Shown piece by piece: positions 25,843 through 34,630 of a stretch of DNA of 64,000 bases. The position numbers were made by a program, and so were the translations under genes. The notes under the pieces were generated by a model that was not told the origin of the DNA, made no database searches, and was given only the letters and a program-made list of their open reading frames with translations. This stretch comes from Paracoccaceae bacterium (GTDB lineage Bacteria > Pseudomonadota > Alphaproteobacteria > Rhodobacterales > Rhodobacteraceae). How positions within the stretch are numbered: the stretch's first letter is position 1; each line of letters begins with the position of its first letter. The DNA lies in assembly GCA_019454225.1 (NCBI GenBank), contig CP075370.1, forward strand, positions 372,001 through 436,000. The letters run 5' to 3'.

Positions 25843-28479
25843 GTGGCCGACAACACCGTGACGCCGATGATGGCGCAGTATCTGGAGATCAAGGGGCGGC
25901 ACCCCGATGCGCTGCTGTTCTACCGGATGGGCGACTTCTACGAGATGTTCTTTGACGATGCCGTGGCCGCCTCGGCCGCGCTGGACATCGCGCTGACCAG
26001 GCGCGGGGTCCATGAGGGCGAGCCCATTCCGATGTGCGGCGTGCCGGTGGTCAGGTCGGAGGACTATCTGCTGCAACTGATCCGCAAGGGATTCCGCGTG
26101 GCGGTTGCCGAGCAGATGGAGGACCCGGCCGAGGCGAAGAAGCGCGGGTCGAAATCGGTGGTGGCGCGCGATGTGGTGCGGCTGGTGACGCCCGGGACGC
26201 TGACCGAGGAGAGCCTGCTGGAGGCGCGGCGGGCGAACTGGCTGGCGGCGCATGCGGAGGTGCGCGACGAGGGGGCGCTGGCCTGGTGCGACATGTCGAC
26301 GGGCGAGGTACGGGTGATGCCCTGCGGGCCCGCGCGCCTGGTGGCAGAGCTTGCGCGGATCGGGCCGCGCGAGCTGCTGGTGGCAGAGGGCCGGATGCCG
26401 GAAGCCGCGGTGTTCGAGACGTTTCCCGGCATGGCCGTGACGCCCGCGCCGCGTTCGTCGTTTGACAGCCAGGGCGCGGAGCGGCGGCTGTGCGGGCTGT
26501 ACCAGGTGGCGACGCTGGCCGGGTTCGGTGCCTTCGGACGGGCCGAGGTGGCCGCGCTGGGCGCGCTGGTGGCCTATCTGGACCTGACACAGCGCGGCCG
26601 CCTGCCGCTGCTGCGCGTGCCGGTGCGCGAGATGCCGGGGGCGACGATGCAGATTGACGCGGCGACCCGGCGCAACCTGGAACTGACGCAGGCGATGGCG
26701 GGGGGGCGCGAGGGGTCGTTGCTGGCCACCATCGACCGGACGGTGACGGCGGGCGGGGCGCGGTTGCTGGAAGCGCGGCTTGGCGCGCCATCCTGCGACC
26801 CCGGGGTGATCCGGGCGCGGCTGGCCGACGTGGCCTTCCTGCGCGAGAACGGCGCGCTGCGCCGGGCGCTGCGGGGCGTTCTGCGCGGGGTGCCCGACAT
26901 GGACCGGGCGCTGTCGCGGCTGGCGCTGGATCGTGGCGGTCCGCGGGATCTGGCCGCGATCCGGGCCGGGCTGCGGGGTGCCGGGCTGGTGGCGGGGAAC
27001 CTGCCGTCCGGGTTGCCCGGGGGCCTTGCCGAGGCGGCGGGGCGGCTGGTCGGGCATGACGACATGGTCGGACTGCTGGCGCGGGCGCTGGTCGAGGAAC
27101 CGCCGCTGCTGGTCCGCGACGGGGGCATGGTGGCGCCCGGATACGACGCGGAACTGGACGAGACCCGCGCCCTGCGGGACGAGGGACGGGGCGTGGTGGC
27201 GGGGATGCAGGCCCGGTATGCCGAGGCGGCGGGCGTGCCGTCGCTGAAGATCCGGCACAACAACGTGCTGGGCTATTTCATCGAGACGACGGCCACCCAT
27301 GCCGAGCGCATGATGTCGCCGCCCCTGTCGCAGAGCTTCATCCACCGCCAGACCACGGCAAACCAGGTGCGGTTCACCACGGTCGAGCTGTCGGCGCTGG
27401 AGACGCGCATCCTGAACGCCGGCGGTCATGCGGTGGAGATCGAGAAGCGGCATTTCGCGGATCTGGTGGCGCAGGTCCTGACGGCGGCGTCCGGCATCAC
27501 GGCGACGGCCCGGGCGCTGGCAGAGATCGACCTGGCGGCGGGGCTGGCAGAGATGGCGGCCGAGGGCGACTGGTGCGCGCCCGAGGTGGACGACAGCCGC
27601 GCCTTCGACATCACCGCCGGGCGGCATCCGGTGGTCGAGGCGGCGCTGCGGCGGCAGGGCGGAGCGGCCTTTGTCGCCAACGACTGCGCCCTGAGCGCGG
27701 GTGAGGCGCCGGCGATATGGCTGCTGACCGGGCCGAACATGGCAGGGAAATCGACGTTCCTGCGGCAGAACGCCCTGATTGCGGTGCTGGCGCAGGCAGG
27801 CAGCCAGGTGCCGGCGGCGGCGGCACGGATCGGGCTGGTCAGCCAGGTGTTCAGCCGGGTCGGGGCAAGCGACGATCTGGCCCGCGGGCGGTCGACCTTC
27901 ATGGTCGAGATGGTGGAGACCGCGGCGATCCTGAACCAGGCGGATGACAGGGCGCTGGTGATCCTGGACGAGATCGGGCGCGGCACGGCGACCTGGGACG
28001 GGCTGTCGATCGCCTGGGCGGTGCTGGAGCATCTGCACGGGTCGAACCGCTGCCGGGGGCTGTTCGCCACCCACTACCACGAGCTGACCACGCTGGCCGG
28101 GCGGCTGGGCGGTGTGCGGAATGCCACGGTGGCGGTGCGTGAATGGCAGGGCGATGTGATCTTTCTGCACGAGGTGCGCGCGGGTGCTGCGGACCGGTCC
28201 TATGGCGTGCAGGTGGCGCGGCTGGCCGGATTGCCTGCGCCGGTGGTGGCACGGGCACGCGAGGTGCTGACGATGCTGGAAGCCGGGGACCGGCAGGGCG
28301 GACGGCGGGCGGCGGTGATCGACGACCTGCCGCTGTTCCGCGCCGCCCCGGCGCCCGCCCCGGAGAGCAAGGCACCATCCGCCGTCGAGGCGCGGCTTTC
28401 CGGGGTGATCCCTGACGAGCTGACCCCGCGCGAGGCCCTGGCTCTGATCTACGAGCTGCGGGGCCTGCTGGAAGGCTGA
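25843..28479 (+). CDS. mutS: DNA mismatch repair protein
   Basis: An 878-residue MutS. The mismatch-binding domain has the FYRMGDFYEMFFDDA motif (with the stacking Phe and Glu), the Walker A is LTGPNMAGKSTFLRQ, followed by ASDDLARGRSTFMVEM, VILDEIGRGTATWDGLSIAWAV (Walker B) and the ATHYHEL switch. It recognises mispairs and recruits MutL. GTG 25843 is preferred since the usual short N-terminus precedes TPMMAQYLEIK; ATG 25867 is an alternative. It is divergent from maeB across 120 bp. The coding strand is extremely GC-rich and leaves long antisense open frames. Confidence 0.97.
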   Translation: MADNTVTPMMAQYLEIKGRHPDALLFYRMGDFYEMFFDDAVAASAALDIALTRRGVHEGEPIPMCGVPVVRSEDYLLQLIRKGFRVAVAEQMEDPAEAKKRGSKSVVARDVVRLVTPGTLTEESLLEARRANWLAAHAEVRDEGALAWCDMSTGEVRVMPCGPARLVAELARIGPRELLVAEGRMPEAAVFETFPGMAVTPAPRSSFDSQGAERRLCGLYQVATLAGFGAFGRAEVAALGALVAYLDLTQRGRLPLLRVPVREMPGATMQIDAATRRNLELTQAMAGGREGSLLATIDRTVTAGGARLLEARLGAPSCDPGVIRARLADVAFLRENGALRRALRGVLRGVPDMDRALSRLALDRGGPRDLAAIRAGLRGAGLVAGNLPSGLPGGLAEAAGRLVGHDDMVGLLARALVEEPPLLVRDGGMVAPGYDAELDETRALRDEGRGVVAGMQARYAEAAGVPSLKIRHNNVLGYFIETTATHAERMMSPPLSQSFIHRQTTANQVRFTTVELSALETRILNAGGHAVEIEKRHFADLVAQVLTAASGITATARALAEIDLAAGLAEMAAEGDWCAPEVDDSRAFDITAGRHPVVEAALRRQGGAAFVANDCALSAGEAPAIWLLTGPNMAGKSTFLRQNALIAVLAQAGSQVPAAAARIGLVSQVFSRVGASDDLARGRSTFMVEMVETAAILNQADDRALVILDEIGRGTATWDGLSIAWAVLEHLHGSNRCRGLFATHYHELTTLAGRLGGVRNATVAVREWQGDVIFLHEVRAGAADRSYGVQVARLAGLPAPVVARAREVLTMLEAGDRQGGRRAAVIDDLPLFRAAPAPAPESKAPSAVEARLSGVIPDELTPREALALIYELRGLLEG

Positions 28480-28584
28480 CCTTCGCGAGGCTGCCGAATC
28501 AGGGAATGCGCCGAGATTCTATTCGGTTTTGCGCGAATTTGTTGTTTTCCCCGGGAATCGCGCCTATCCGGCCGGACGGGCCTG

Positions 28585-29127
28585 TCACCCGGGGGTCGAG
28601 GAAACACCGACCTGCGCGGGCCGCAGCAGCCGGTCGTGCAGCAGGAAGCCCTCGGTCATCACCTGGATGATCTGGCCGGACCGGGTGCCGGGAACCGGTG
28701 CCTCGAACATCGCCTGATGCGTTTGCGGATCGAACATGTCCCCCGTGGCCGGGCTGATCGTGGTGATGCCGTGCCGCGTCATCGTGTTGACCAGTTCCCG
28801 CAGCGTCAGTTCGACCCCCTCGATCAATGCGCCGGCCTGGGCGCGCTGGTCATCGGTGGCGGCATCGAGGGCACGGCGCAGATTGTCGTAGACCGGCAGC
28901 AGATCGCGGGCGAGACGCGACCCGCCGTACTGTTCGGCCTCGCGCCGGTCGCGTTCGGCGCGCTTGCGCGAGTTCTCGGCATCGGCCAGGGCCCGCATGA
29001 ACCGGTCGCGCAGCTCGTCACGTTCGGCGCGGAGGCTCTCGATCTCGGCCAGGAGGGTATCGTCACCTTCCTCGGTTGCCGCCATCACCTCATCCGAAAG
29101 ATCGTGCAGCGCCTGGTTGTCGTTCAT
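28585..29127 (-). CDS. grpE: nucleotide exchange factor for DnaK
   Basis: A 180-residue GrpE. The N-terminal half is a long coiled coil (residues 20-75, rich in E, R and A), then ARDLLPVYDNLRRALDAA and the C-terminal beta domain with GVELTLRELVNTMTRHGI and FDPQTHQAMFEAP. It releases ADP from DnaK. ATG 29127 follows GAGGA by seven bases. It lies 40 bp downstream of hrcA in the same direction, the standard hrcA-grpE heat-shock operon; dnaK and dnaJ are not here. The 105-bp gap to mutS shows only weak stems with a short T-run near 28525. Confidence 0.95.
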   Translation of the reverse strand: MNDNQALHDLSDEVMAATEEGDDTLLAEIESLRAERDELRDRFMRALADAENSRKRAERDRREAEQYGGSRLARDLLPVYDNLRRALDAATDDQRAQAGALIEGVELTLRELVNTMTRHGITTISPATGDMFDPQTHQAMFEAPVPGTRSGQIIQVMTEGFLLHDRLLRPAQVGVSSTPG

Positions 29128-29167
29128 GTCCAAGTCCTCGAATTGTCTTGCCTTGCCGGTCACGGGC

Positions 29168-30247
29168 CTATCCCTTTGCGCGTTCGGACACGAGCCGCCC
29201 GACGAGCTGGGCCGTGTAGTTCACGATGGGCACCACGCGCCCGTAGTTCAGGCGAGTCGGGCCGATCACGCCGACCGCCCCGATGATGCGCCGGTCGGCA
29301 TCCATATAGGGAGCGATGATGAGAGAGGAAGCAGAAAGCGAGAAAAGCTTGTTCTCCGATCCGATGAAGATCCGCACGCCCTCGCCCGCCTCGGTCAGAT
29401 CGAGGAATTCGGCGATGTCGCGCTTGCGCTCCAGATCGTCGAACAGGCGGCGCACGCGATCAAGCTCTTGCGTATCGGGCGCATCGTCGAGGAGGTTGGC
29501 CGAGCCGCGCACGATGAGACGTTCGGCCGGGCCGCCCGCATCTTCCCAGAGCGCCACCCCGCGTTCGACCAGGTCACGGGCCAGCGCGTCGATCTCCTGA
29601 CGCCGGGCGGAGATGTCATGCCCGATCGTCTGGCGCAGTTCCGCGATGGTGCGGCCTTCGGCCAGGGCATTCAGGAAGTTCGCCGCCTCGCGCATGGCCG
29701 AGGCGGTCATGCCCTGTGGCGGGGCGAAGACACGGTTCTCGACATGACCATCCGAGAACACCAGGACGGCAAGCGCGCGGTCCGGGCCGAGCGAGACGAA
29801 TTCGATGTGACGGATGGGCGATTCGCGCTTCGGCGTCAGGACCAGACTGGCGCCATGGGTAATGCCGGACAGGGTGGAGCCCACCTGATCGAGCAGCGCG
29901 GCGACATCGGTATTGCTGGCGCCGAGGGACGCATCCATGCGCTCTCTGTCCTCTTCGGCGGCGGTGCCCACCTCGAGAATCGTGTCGACGAAGAGACGGA
30001 GCCCGAGCTGTGTGGGGATGCGCCCCGCCGAGATGTGCGGACTGTCGAGAAGGCCCAGAAATTCCAGATCCTGCATGACGTTGCGGATTGTGGCGGCGCT
30101 GATCTTTTCGGACATCGCGCGCGTCAGGGTGCGCGAGCCCACCGGATCGCCCGATGTCAGATAGCCTTCGACGACGCGGCGGAACACCTCGCGCGAGCGG
30201 TCGTTGAGTTCGGCAAGAAGGGCGGCGCGGTCGATCGGACTGGTCAT
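29168..30247 (-). CDS. hrcA: heat-inducible transcription repressor
   Basis: A 359-residue HrcA. The N-terminal winged helix has REVFRRVVEGYLTSGDPVGS, SEKISAATIRNVMQDLEFLG and LLDSPHISAGRIPT; the rest is the GAF-like effector domain ending in VVPIVNYTAQLVGRLVS. It represses chaperone genes by binding CIRCE elements and is assisted by GroEL. I see no CIRCE copy (TTAGCACTC with its inverted partner) upstream, so this operon itself may be controlled by the heat-shock sigma factor instead. ATG 30247 starts the conserved N-terminus. Confidence 0.95.
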   Translation of the reverse strand: MTSPIDRAALLAELNDRSREVFRRVVEGYLTSGDPVGSRTLTRAMSEKISAATIRNVMQDLEFLGLLDSPHISAGRIPTQLGLRLFVDTILEVGTAAEEDRERMDASLGASNTDVAALLDQVGSTLSGITHGASLVLTPKRESPIRHIEFVSLGPDRALAVLVFSDGHVENRVFAPPQGMTASAMREAANFLNALAEGRTIAELRQTIGHDISARRQEIDALARDLVERGVALWEDAGGPAERLIVRGSANLLDDAPDTQELDRVRRLFDDLERKRDIAEFLDLTEAGEGVRIFIGSENKLFSLSASSLIIAPYMDADRRIIGAVGVIGPTRLNYGRVVPIVNYTAQLVGRLVSERAKG

Positions 30248-30273
30248 GGATGTGCAAGCCTGCGGGTGACCCT

Positions 30274-30305
30274 CCAAGATAGGGAGCGCGGGCGCCCCGC
30301 GTCAA
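30274..30305 (-). promoter_or_regulatory. heat-shock-type promoter of hrcA-grpE
   Basis: On the minus strand TTGACG (30305-30300) is 18 bp from TATCTT (30281-30276). The extended -10, CCTATCTTGG (30283-30274), fits the alphaproteobacterial RpoH pattern CYTATNTNNG as I remember it. It lies 27 bp before the hrcA start. Confidence 0.5.
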
Positions 30306-30311
30306 TGCGGG

Positions 30312-30341
30312 TTGCGGAACGCGGGGGTTCGCGCCTATCTG
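30312..30341 (+). promoter_or_regulatory. possible rph promoter
   Basis: TTGCGG (30312-30317) and TATCTG (30336-30341) are 18 bp apart, 28 bp before the rph start. The -10 region CCTATCTGG resembles that of the divergent hrcA promoter. Confidence 0.35.
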
Positions 30342-30369
30342 GCGCGGGTTTCTGTAGGGGATGATGTGC

Positions 30370-31083
30370 ATGCGACCTTCGGGGCGAAAGATTGACGAAC
30401 TGCGGTCGGTGACAATCGAACCGGGGGTGATGCGGCATGCGGAGGGTTCCTGCCTGATCCGGATGGGAGATACGCATGTCCTTTGCTCGGCGAGCCTCGA
30501 GGACAAGGCGCCGCCCTTCCTGAAGGGGACGGGAATGGGATGGGTCACGGCCGAGTACGGGATGTTGCCGCGGGCCACGACGACACGGAACCGGCGCGAG
30601 GCCGCGACCGGAAAGCAGACGGGCAGAACGCAGGAGATTCAGCGCCTTATCGGGCGCGCCCTGCGTGCCGCGGTGGATCGCCGCGCGCTGGGAGAGCGGC
30701 AGATCGTGGTTGACTGCGATGTGATCCAGGCCGACGGTGGCACGCGCTGCGCGGCGATTACCGGTGGGTGGGTTGCACTGCGGCTGGCCTGCAATGCGCT
30801 GATGCGATCGGGCGCGGTCCTGTCCGATCCGATTGCCGATCACGTCGCGGCCGTCTCTTGTGGCATCTTTGCAGGACAGCCGGTTCTTGACCTTGACTAT
30901 GCGGAGGACTCGGTCGCGGGAACGGACGGGAACTTCGTCGTGACGGGCGGTGGACGGCTGGTCGAGGTGCAGATGTCGGCGGAGGGTTCGGCCTTTGCGC
31001 GGACCGAGATGGAGGCGCTGCTCGACCTGGCGATGGCGGGGACGACGCGGCTGATTGCGGCGCAGCGGGCTGCGTTGGGGTAG
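30370..31083 (+). CDS. rph: ribonuclease PH
   Basis: A 237-residue RNase [14 protein letters not shown] begins the canonical N-terminus, followed by [58 protein letters not shown] and LDLDYAEDS. It trims tRNA 3' ends phosphorolytically. Three in-frame ATGs occur (30361, 30364, 30370); 30370 is chosen because it stands nine bases after AGGGG and gives the usual N-terminus. rdgB follows after six bases, and hemW overlaps rdgB, so rph-rdgB-hemW form one unit divergent from hrcA-grpE. Confidence 0.96.
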   Translation: MRPSGRKIDELRSVTIEPGVMRHAEGSCLIRMGDTHVLCSASLEDKAPPFLKGTGMGWVTAEYGMLPRATTTRNRREAATGKQTGRTQEIQRLIGRALRAAVDRRALGERQIVVDCDVIQADGGTRCAAITGGWVALRLACNALMRSGAVLSDPIADHVAAVSCGIFAGQPVLDLDYAEDSVAGTDGNFVVTGGGRLVEVQMSAEGSAFARTEMEALLDLAMAGTTRLIAAQRAALG

Positions 31084-31089
31084 GAGAAC

Positions 31090-31698
31090 ATGCCGAAACT
31101 GCTGCCTGGCCCGATGGTCGTGGCCACCCACAACGCGGGCAAGCTTGAAGAGATCTCGGCGCTTCTGGGTCCCTACGGGATGACACTGGTGTCGGCAGGA
31201 TCGCTCGGCCTGCCCGAACCGGCGGAAACCGAGGACAGCTTTGCCGGAAATGCCCGGATCAAGGCCCATGCGGCTGCGCAGGCGACTGGGATCGTGGCCC
31301 TGGCCGATGATTCGGGGATCTGCGTCGATGCGCTTGGTGGCGCGCCGGGTGTGCATACGGCGGATTGGGCCGAGGGACCCGGCGGACGCGATTTCCGGCG
31401 CGCCATGCAGCACACCTGGGATCTGCTGCAGGCGGCCGCGGCCCCGGAGCCCCGTCGGGCACAGTTCCGCTGCACGCTCGTGCTGGCATGGCCCGACGGC
31501 CGGGATGCCGTGTTCGAGGGGATGGTCGCCGGCCGGATCGTCTGGCCGATGCGCGGCGACCTGGGTCACGGTTATGATCCGATCTTTCAGCCCGACGGAC
31601 ATCTTGTGACCTTTGGCGAGATGGACCGGTGGGAGAAGAACCGGATCAGCCACCGTGCCGATGCGTTCGCCCAACTGGTTCGGGAATGTTTCACGTGA
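31090..31698 (+). CDS. rdgB: XTP/dITP pyrophosphatase
   Basis: A 202-residue Ham1/RdgB protein. It contains VVATHNAGKLEEISALL, ETEDSFAGNARIKA, ALADDSGICVDALGGAPGVHTA and GHGYDPIFQP, with the usual metal- and base-binding residues. It removes non-canonical purine nucleotides such as ITP and XTP. GGAG precedes the ATG. The last four codons lie inside a parS palindrome, and the TGA overlaps the start of hemW. Confidence 0.95.
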   Translation: MPKLLPGPMVVATHNAGKLEEISALLGPYGMTLVSAGSLGLPEPAETEDSFAGNARIKAHAAAQATGIVALADDSGICVDALGGAPGVHTADWAEGPGGRDFRRAMQHTWDLLQAAAAPEPRRAQFRCTLVLAWPDGRDAVFEGMVAGRIVWPMRGDLGHGYDPIFQPDGHLVTFGEMDRWEKNRISHRADAFAQLVRECFT

Positions 31699-31708
31699 AA
31701 CATTCCCG
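31681..31708. promoter_or_regulatory. parS: parS site within a 28-bp perfect palindrome
   Basis: The core TGTTTCACGTGAAACA (31687-31702) is the standard bacterial parS. The dyad extends perfectly to 31681-31708. It overlaps the end of rdgB and the first codons of hemW. It is a ParB loading site 1.2 kb from parB and about 9 kb from the candidate origin. Confidence 0.93.
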
Positions 31709-32879
31709 CGCCGAGGCCGATTGGCAGAACGGGGGATTTGGCCTGTATCTTCACTGGCCGTTCTGCGAATCGAAGTGTCCCTACTGCGACTTCAACAGCC
31801 ACGTCGCGGCAAGGATCGACCAGGGCCAGTGGCGGGAGGCCTATCTGGCAGAAATCGCCCGGGCGGGTGCGGAAACATCAGGACGCCTGCTGCGCAGCGT
31901 CTTCTTCGGCGGTGGGACGCCTTCGCTGATGGAGCCCGCGTTGGTTTCGAGCGTGCTGCGGGCGGTGCGGGAAACCTGGCCGGTGGCGAACGATCTGGAA
32001 GTGACGCTGGAAGCAAACCCCGGGTCCGTCGAGGCCGCGCGCTTTGCGGCCTATCGCGACGCGGGGGTGAATCGAATCTCCATCGGTGTCCAGGCGCTGA
32101 ATGACCGCAATCTCGCGCAGTTGGGCCGACGGCACGATTCGGCGGGTGCCAGGTCAGCGATCCGTCTGGCGCAGAGCGTCTTTCCGCGTGTCAGCTTCGA
32201 CCTGATCTATGCCCGGCAGAACCAGACTGCGGCGGACTGGCGGACCGAGCTTTCCGAAGCGCTGGCGTTTGGTACCGGGCATCTTTCGCTTTACCAGCTG
32301 ACGATCGAACCCGGCACGCCCTTTGCCGCACGCCACGCCAAGGGCGGGCTGCGAGGTCTTCCGGATGAGGCGCTGTCGGCCGACATGTATGAACTGACGC
32401 AGAAGATCTGCGAGGCGCACGGACTGCCGGCCTATGAGGTTTCCAACCATGCCCGACCGGGCGAGGAAGCGCGGCACAACATGATCTATTGGCAGGCGGG
32501 TGACTATCTGGGCATCGGGCCGGGTGCCCATGGCCGCATCTCGCTGAACGGACAGCGGATCGGCACGGAATGCCCGCGCCAACCCGAAACCTGGCTGCGC
32601 GCGGCCCTTTCGGGGCAGGAAACGGCCGCGCGAGAGCCGCTTTCCGGGCGCGATCAGGCCATCGAGTACGCGATGATGGGGCTTCGGCTCGAAGACGGCA
32701 TCGACCTCTCGCGCATGTCGCGCATGGCTGGCTGTGCCAGCCTTCCCGACTTTTCCTATGTGACCGAGCTGGGACTCGCCGAAATCTCCCATGGGCGTCT
32801 GCGCGCGACGCGGTCTGGCCGGCTGGTCCTGAACGGGGTGATCGCCCGGGTCGCCGAGGCCATCGACGCGGCGACCTGA
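31686..32879 (+). CDS. hemW: heme chaperone HemW (radical SAM, HemN-like)
   Basis: A 397-residue radical SAM protein. Cys27, Cys31 and Cys34 in PFCESKCPYCDFNSH form the cluster motif, followed by VFFGGGTPSLM, EANPGSVE, GVNRISIGVQALND and YEVSNHARPGEEARHN. HemW proteins transfer heme rather than act as coproporphyrinogen oxidase. ATG 31686 makes the protein begin MFHVKH, encoded by the parS site; GTG 31695 (codon 4) stands nine bases after GGGA and could be the true start. It overlaps rdgB by 13 bp and is convergent with parB, 15 bp away. Confidence 0.9.
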   Translation: MFHVKHSRAEADWQNGGFGLYLHWPFCESKCPYCDFNSHVAARIDQGQWREAYLAEIARAGAETSGRLLRSVFFGGGTPSLMEPALVSSVLRAVRETWPVANDLEVTLEANPGSVEAARFAAYRDAGVNRISIGVQALNDRNLAQLGRRHDSAGARSAIRLAQSVFPRVSFDLIYARQNQTAADWRTELSEALAFGTGHLSLYQLTIEPGTPFAARHAKGGLRGLPDEALSADMYELTQKICEAHGLPAYEVSNHARPGEEARHNMIYWQAGDYLGIGPGAHGRISLNGQRIGTECPRQPETWLRAALSGQETAAREPLSGRDQAIEYAMMGLRLEDGIDLSRMSRMAGCASLPDFSYVTELGLAEISHGRLRATRSGRLVLNGVIARVAEAIDAAT

Positions 32880-32894
32880 GCGCAGCGCGCTTCC

Positions 32895-33818
32895 TCAGAA
32901 CACGCCGTCGCGCGGCATGGACGACAGCGCGCGGCACAGATCGTCGAGGTCCTGCAACGAGTTGTAGGTAATTGTCAGCCGCCCGCGCTCGCCGCCCGGT
33001 TCGTGCTGGATCGACACGGCCATGCCCAGGTTCGCCGAAAGATCGGCCTCGAGCGCACGGGTATCCGCATCCTTCTCGGGCGCGCCGCCCGACCGGCCGC
33101 CGGTCTTGGCGCGCGAAGCACGGCGGCCGGTTCCCATGGCCTCGTCCCGGGCCAGGGTCTCGGTCTCGCGAACGGAAAGCCCTTCGACAATGATGCGCTG
33201 CGCCACCGACACGGGATCGGCCATCGTGACCAGGGCGCGGGCGTGACCCGACGAGATCCGGCCAGCCCGGACATGCCCCTGAACATCCGGCGGAAGCTTC
33301 AGCAGCCGCAGGAGGTTGGCAATATGGCTGCGGCTTTTGGCCAGGGCATCGGCAATCTGTTCCTGGGTATGGCCAAACCGTTCGATCAACTGCGCGTAGC
33401 CCGCCGCCTCTTCGATCGGGTTGAGATCGGCCCGCTGGACGTTCTCGATGATGGCGATTTCCAGAACCTCGGCATCGTCCAGCGACCGGACAATGGCGGG
33501 TATCGCGTGAAGCTGCGCCATCTGTGCGGCGCGCCACCGACGTTCGCCCGCAACCAGTTCGTAGCCCGCATCGTCCGGCAGCGGGCGAAGGATGACAGGT
33601 TGCAGCACGCCCTTCTGGCGGATCGATTCGGCAAGCTCGGCGAGCGCCTCGGGCGGGAAGTCGCGCCGCGGCTGTGCCGGATTGGCGCGAATGCGCTCGA
33701 TCGGTACCGTCGCATCGGGCGCAGCTTGGGGGCCCGCCTCGCCGTCGGCGCGGATGTCGGCCATGAGCGCCGAAAGGCCGCGGCCCAGGCCGCGTCGTTC
33801 AACCTTGCGCTCGGTCAT
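32895..33818 (-). CDS. parB: chromosome partitioning protein ParB
   Basis: A 307-residue ParB. The N-terminus RRGLGRGLSALMAD is the usual ParA-stimulating segment; the CTP-binding domain has IRANPAQPRRDF, GVLQPVILRP and GERRWRAAQMA, with ENVQRADLNPIEEA; the helix-turn-helix region is GHTQEQIADALAKSRSHIANLLRLL; the C-terminal about 40 residues form the dimer domain. It loads at parS and slides as a CTP clamp. Its ATG shares its first base with the end of parA's stop codon area (one-base overlap), so parA and parB are translationally coupled. Two perfect parS sites flank the operon. Confidence 0.97.
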   Translation of the reverse strand: MTERKVERRGLGRGLSALMADIRADGEAGPQAAPDATVPIERIRANPAQPRRDFPPEALAELAESIRQKGVLQPVILRPLPDDAGYELVAGERRWRAAQMAQLHAIPAIVRSLDDAEVLEIAIIENVQRADLNPIEEAAGYAQLIERFGHTQEQIADALAKSRSHIANLLRLLKLPPDVQGHVRAGRISSGHARALVTMADPVSVAQRIIVEGLSVRETETLARDEAMGTGRRASRAKTGGRSGGAPEKDADTRALEADLSANLGMAVSIQHEPGGERGRLTITYNSLQDLDDLCRALSSMPRDGVF

Positions 33819-34630
33819 CAGGCAACCTCCTGCCGGAGCGGCGAGAAGCCATGACGGCCGACAAGCTCGGCGGCCAATGCACGATAGGCGGCCGCCCCGC
33901 GTGACGCGCTGTCATAGGCCAGGACCGGCAGCGCATAGGATGGTGCCTCGCTCAGCCGCACATTGCGCGGAATCACGGTGCGGAACACCACATCGCCCAG
34001 CGTCCCGCGGGCATCAGCCTCGACCTGCTGCGACAGGTTGTTGCGACCATCGAACATGGTCAGAACAACACCTTCGATACGCAGGCCGGGATTCGCCGTC
34101 TGACGGATCTCGCGGATCGTCAGCATCACCTGCGACAGGCCCTCGAGCGCGAAGAACTCGGTCTGCAGCGGCACCAGGACGCCATGCGCGGCGACAAGGG
34201 CATTGACCGTCAGGAGGCTGAGCGATGGCGGACAATCGATCAGGATGTAGTCCAGCGCCAGACCCCCAACGGAGGGATGGCGCAGCGCATCGTGCAACAG
34301 GAAGCTGCGCTTTTCGATGGCCACAAGATCGACGTCAGCGGATGACAGGTCGCCATTTGCCGGACAGACGAGCAGACCCTCGAACGGTGTCTGCTGTACC
34401 GCCTCGGGCAGCGGCAGATCCTCCATCAGAAGATCGTAGCTGGTCCGACGCCTGGAGGCCGCCGCAACGCCAAGACCGGTAGAGGCATTTCCCTGCGGGT
34501 CAAGATCGACAAGCAGCACGCGCGCGCCGCGTTCCGCAAGCGCCGCGGACAAGTTGATTGCCGTGGTTGTCTTGCCGACACCGCCCTTCTGGTTGGCAAT
34601 GGCAATGATTCGCGGTTGGTCAGGCTGCAC
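33818..34630 (-). CDS. parA: chromosome partitioning ATPase ParA
   Basis: A 270-residue ParA/Soj. IIAIANQKGGVGKTTTAINL holds the deviant Walker A (Lys15 and Lys20), then VLLVDLDPQGNASTGLG and LDYILIDCPPSLSLLTVNAL. It moves ParB-parS complexes over the nucleoid. GTG 34630 is chosen: it is eight bases after an AAGGGG sequence and gives the normal short N-terminus ([13 protein letters not shown]), overlapping the end of rsmG by 11 bp. The open frame continues upstream to 34894 but that part is rsmG coding sequence in another frame. Confidence 0.95.
   Translation of the reverse strand: MQPDQPRIIAIANQKGGVGKTTTAINLSAALAERGARVLLVDLDPQGNASTGLGVAAASRRRTSYDLLMEDLPLPEAVQQTPFEGLLVCPANGDLSSADVDLVAIEKRSFLLHDALRHPSVGGLALDYILIDCPPSLSLLTVNALVAAHGVLVPLQTEFFALEGLSQVMLTIREIRQTANPGLRIEGVVLTMFDGRNNLSQQVEADARGTLGDVVFRTVIPRNVRLSEAPSYALPVLAYDSASRGAAAYRALAAELVGRHGFSPLRQEVA

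Noticed and set aside
23467-28170. 1567-codon minus-strand open frame joining maeB with the antisense of mutS
   Set aside because: Only the part from 25722 downward has homology (MaeB) and a ribosome-binding site; the rest is an antisense shadow produced by very GC-rich mutS codons.
30248-30369. Search for CIRCE upstream of hrcA
   Set aside because: No TTAGCACTC-like dyad is visible; a sigma-factor-type promoter explains the gap better.
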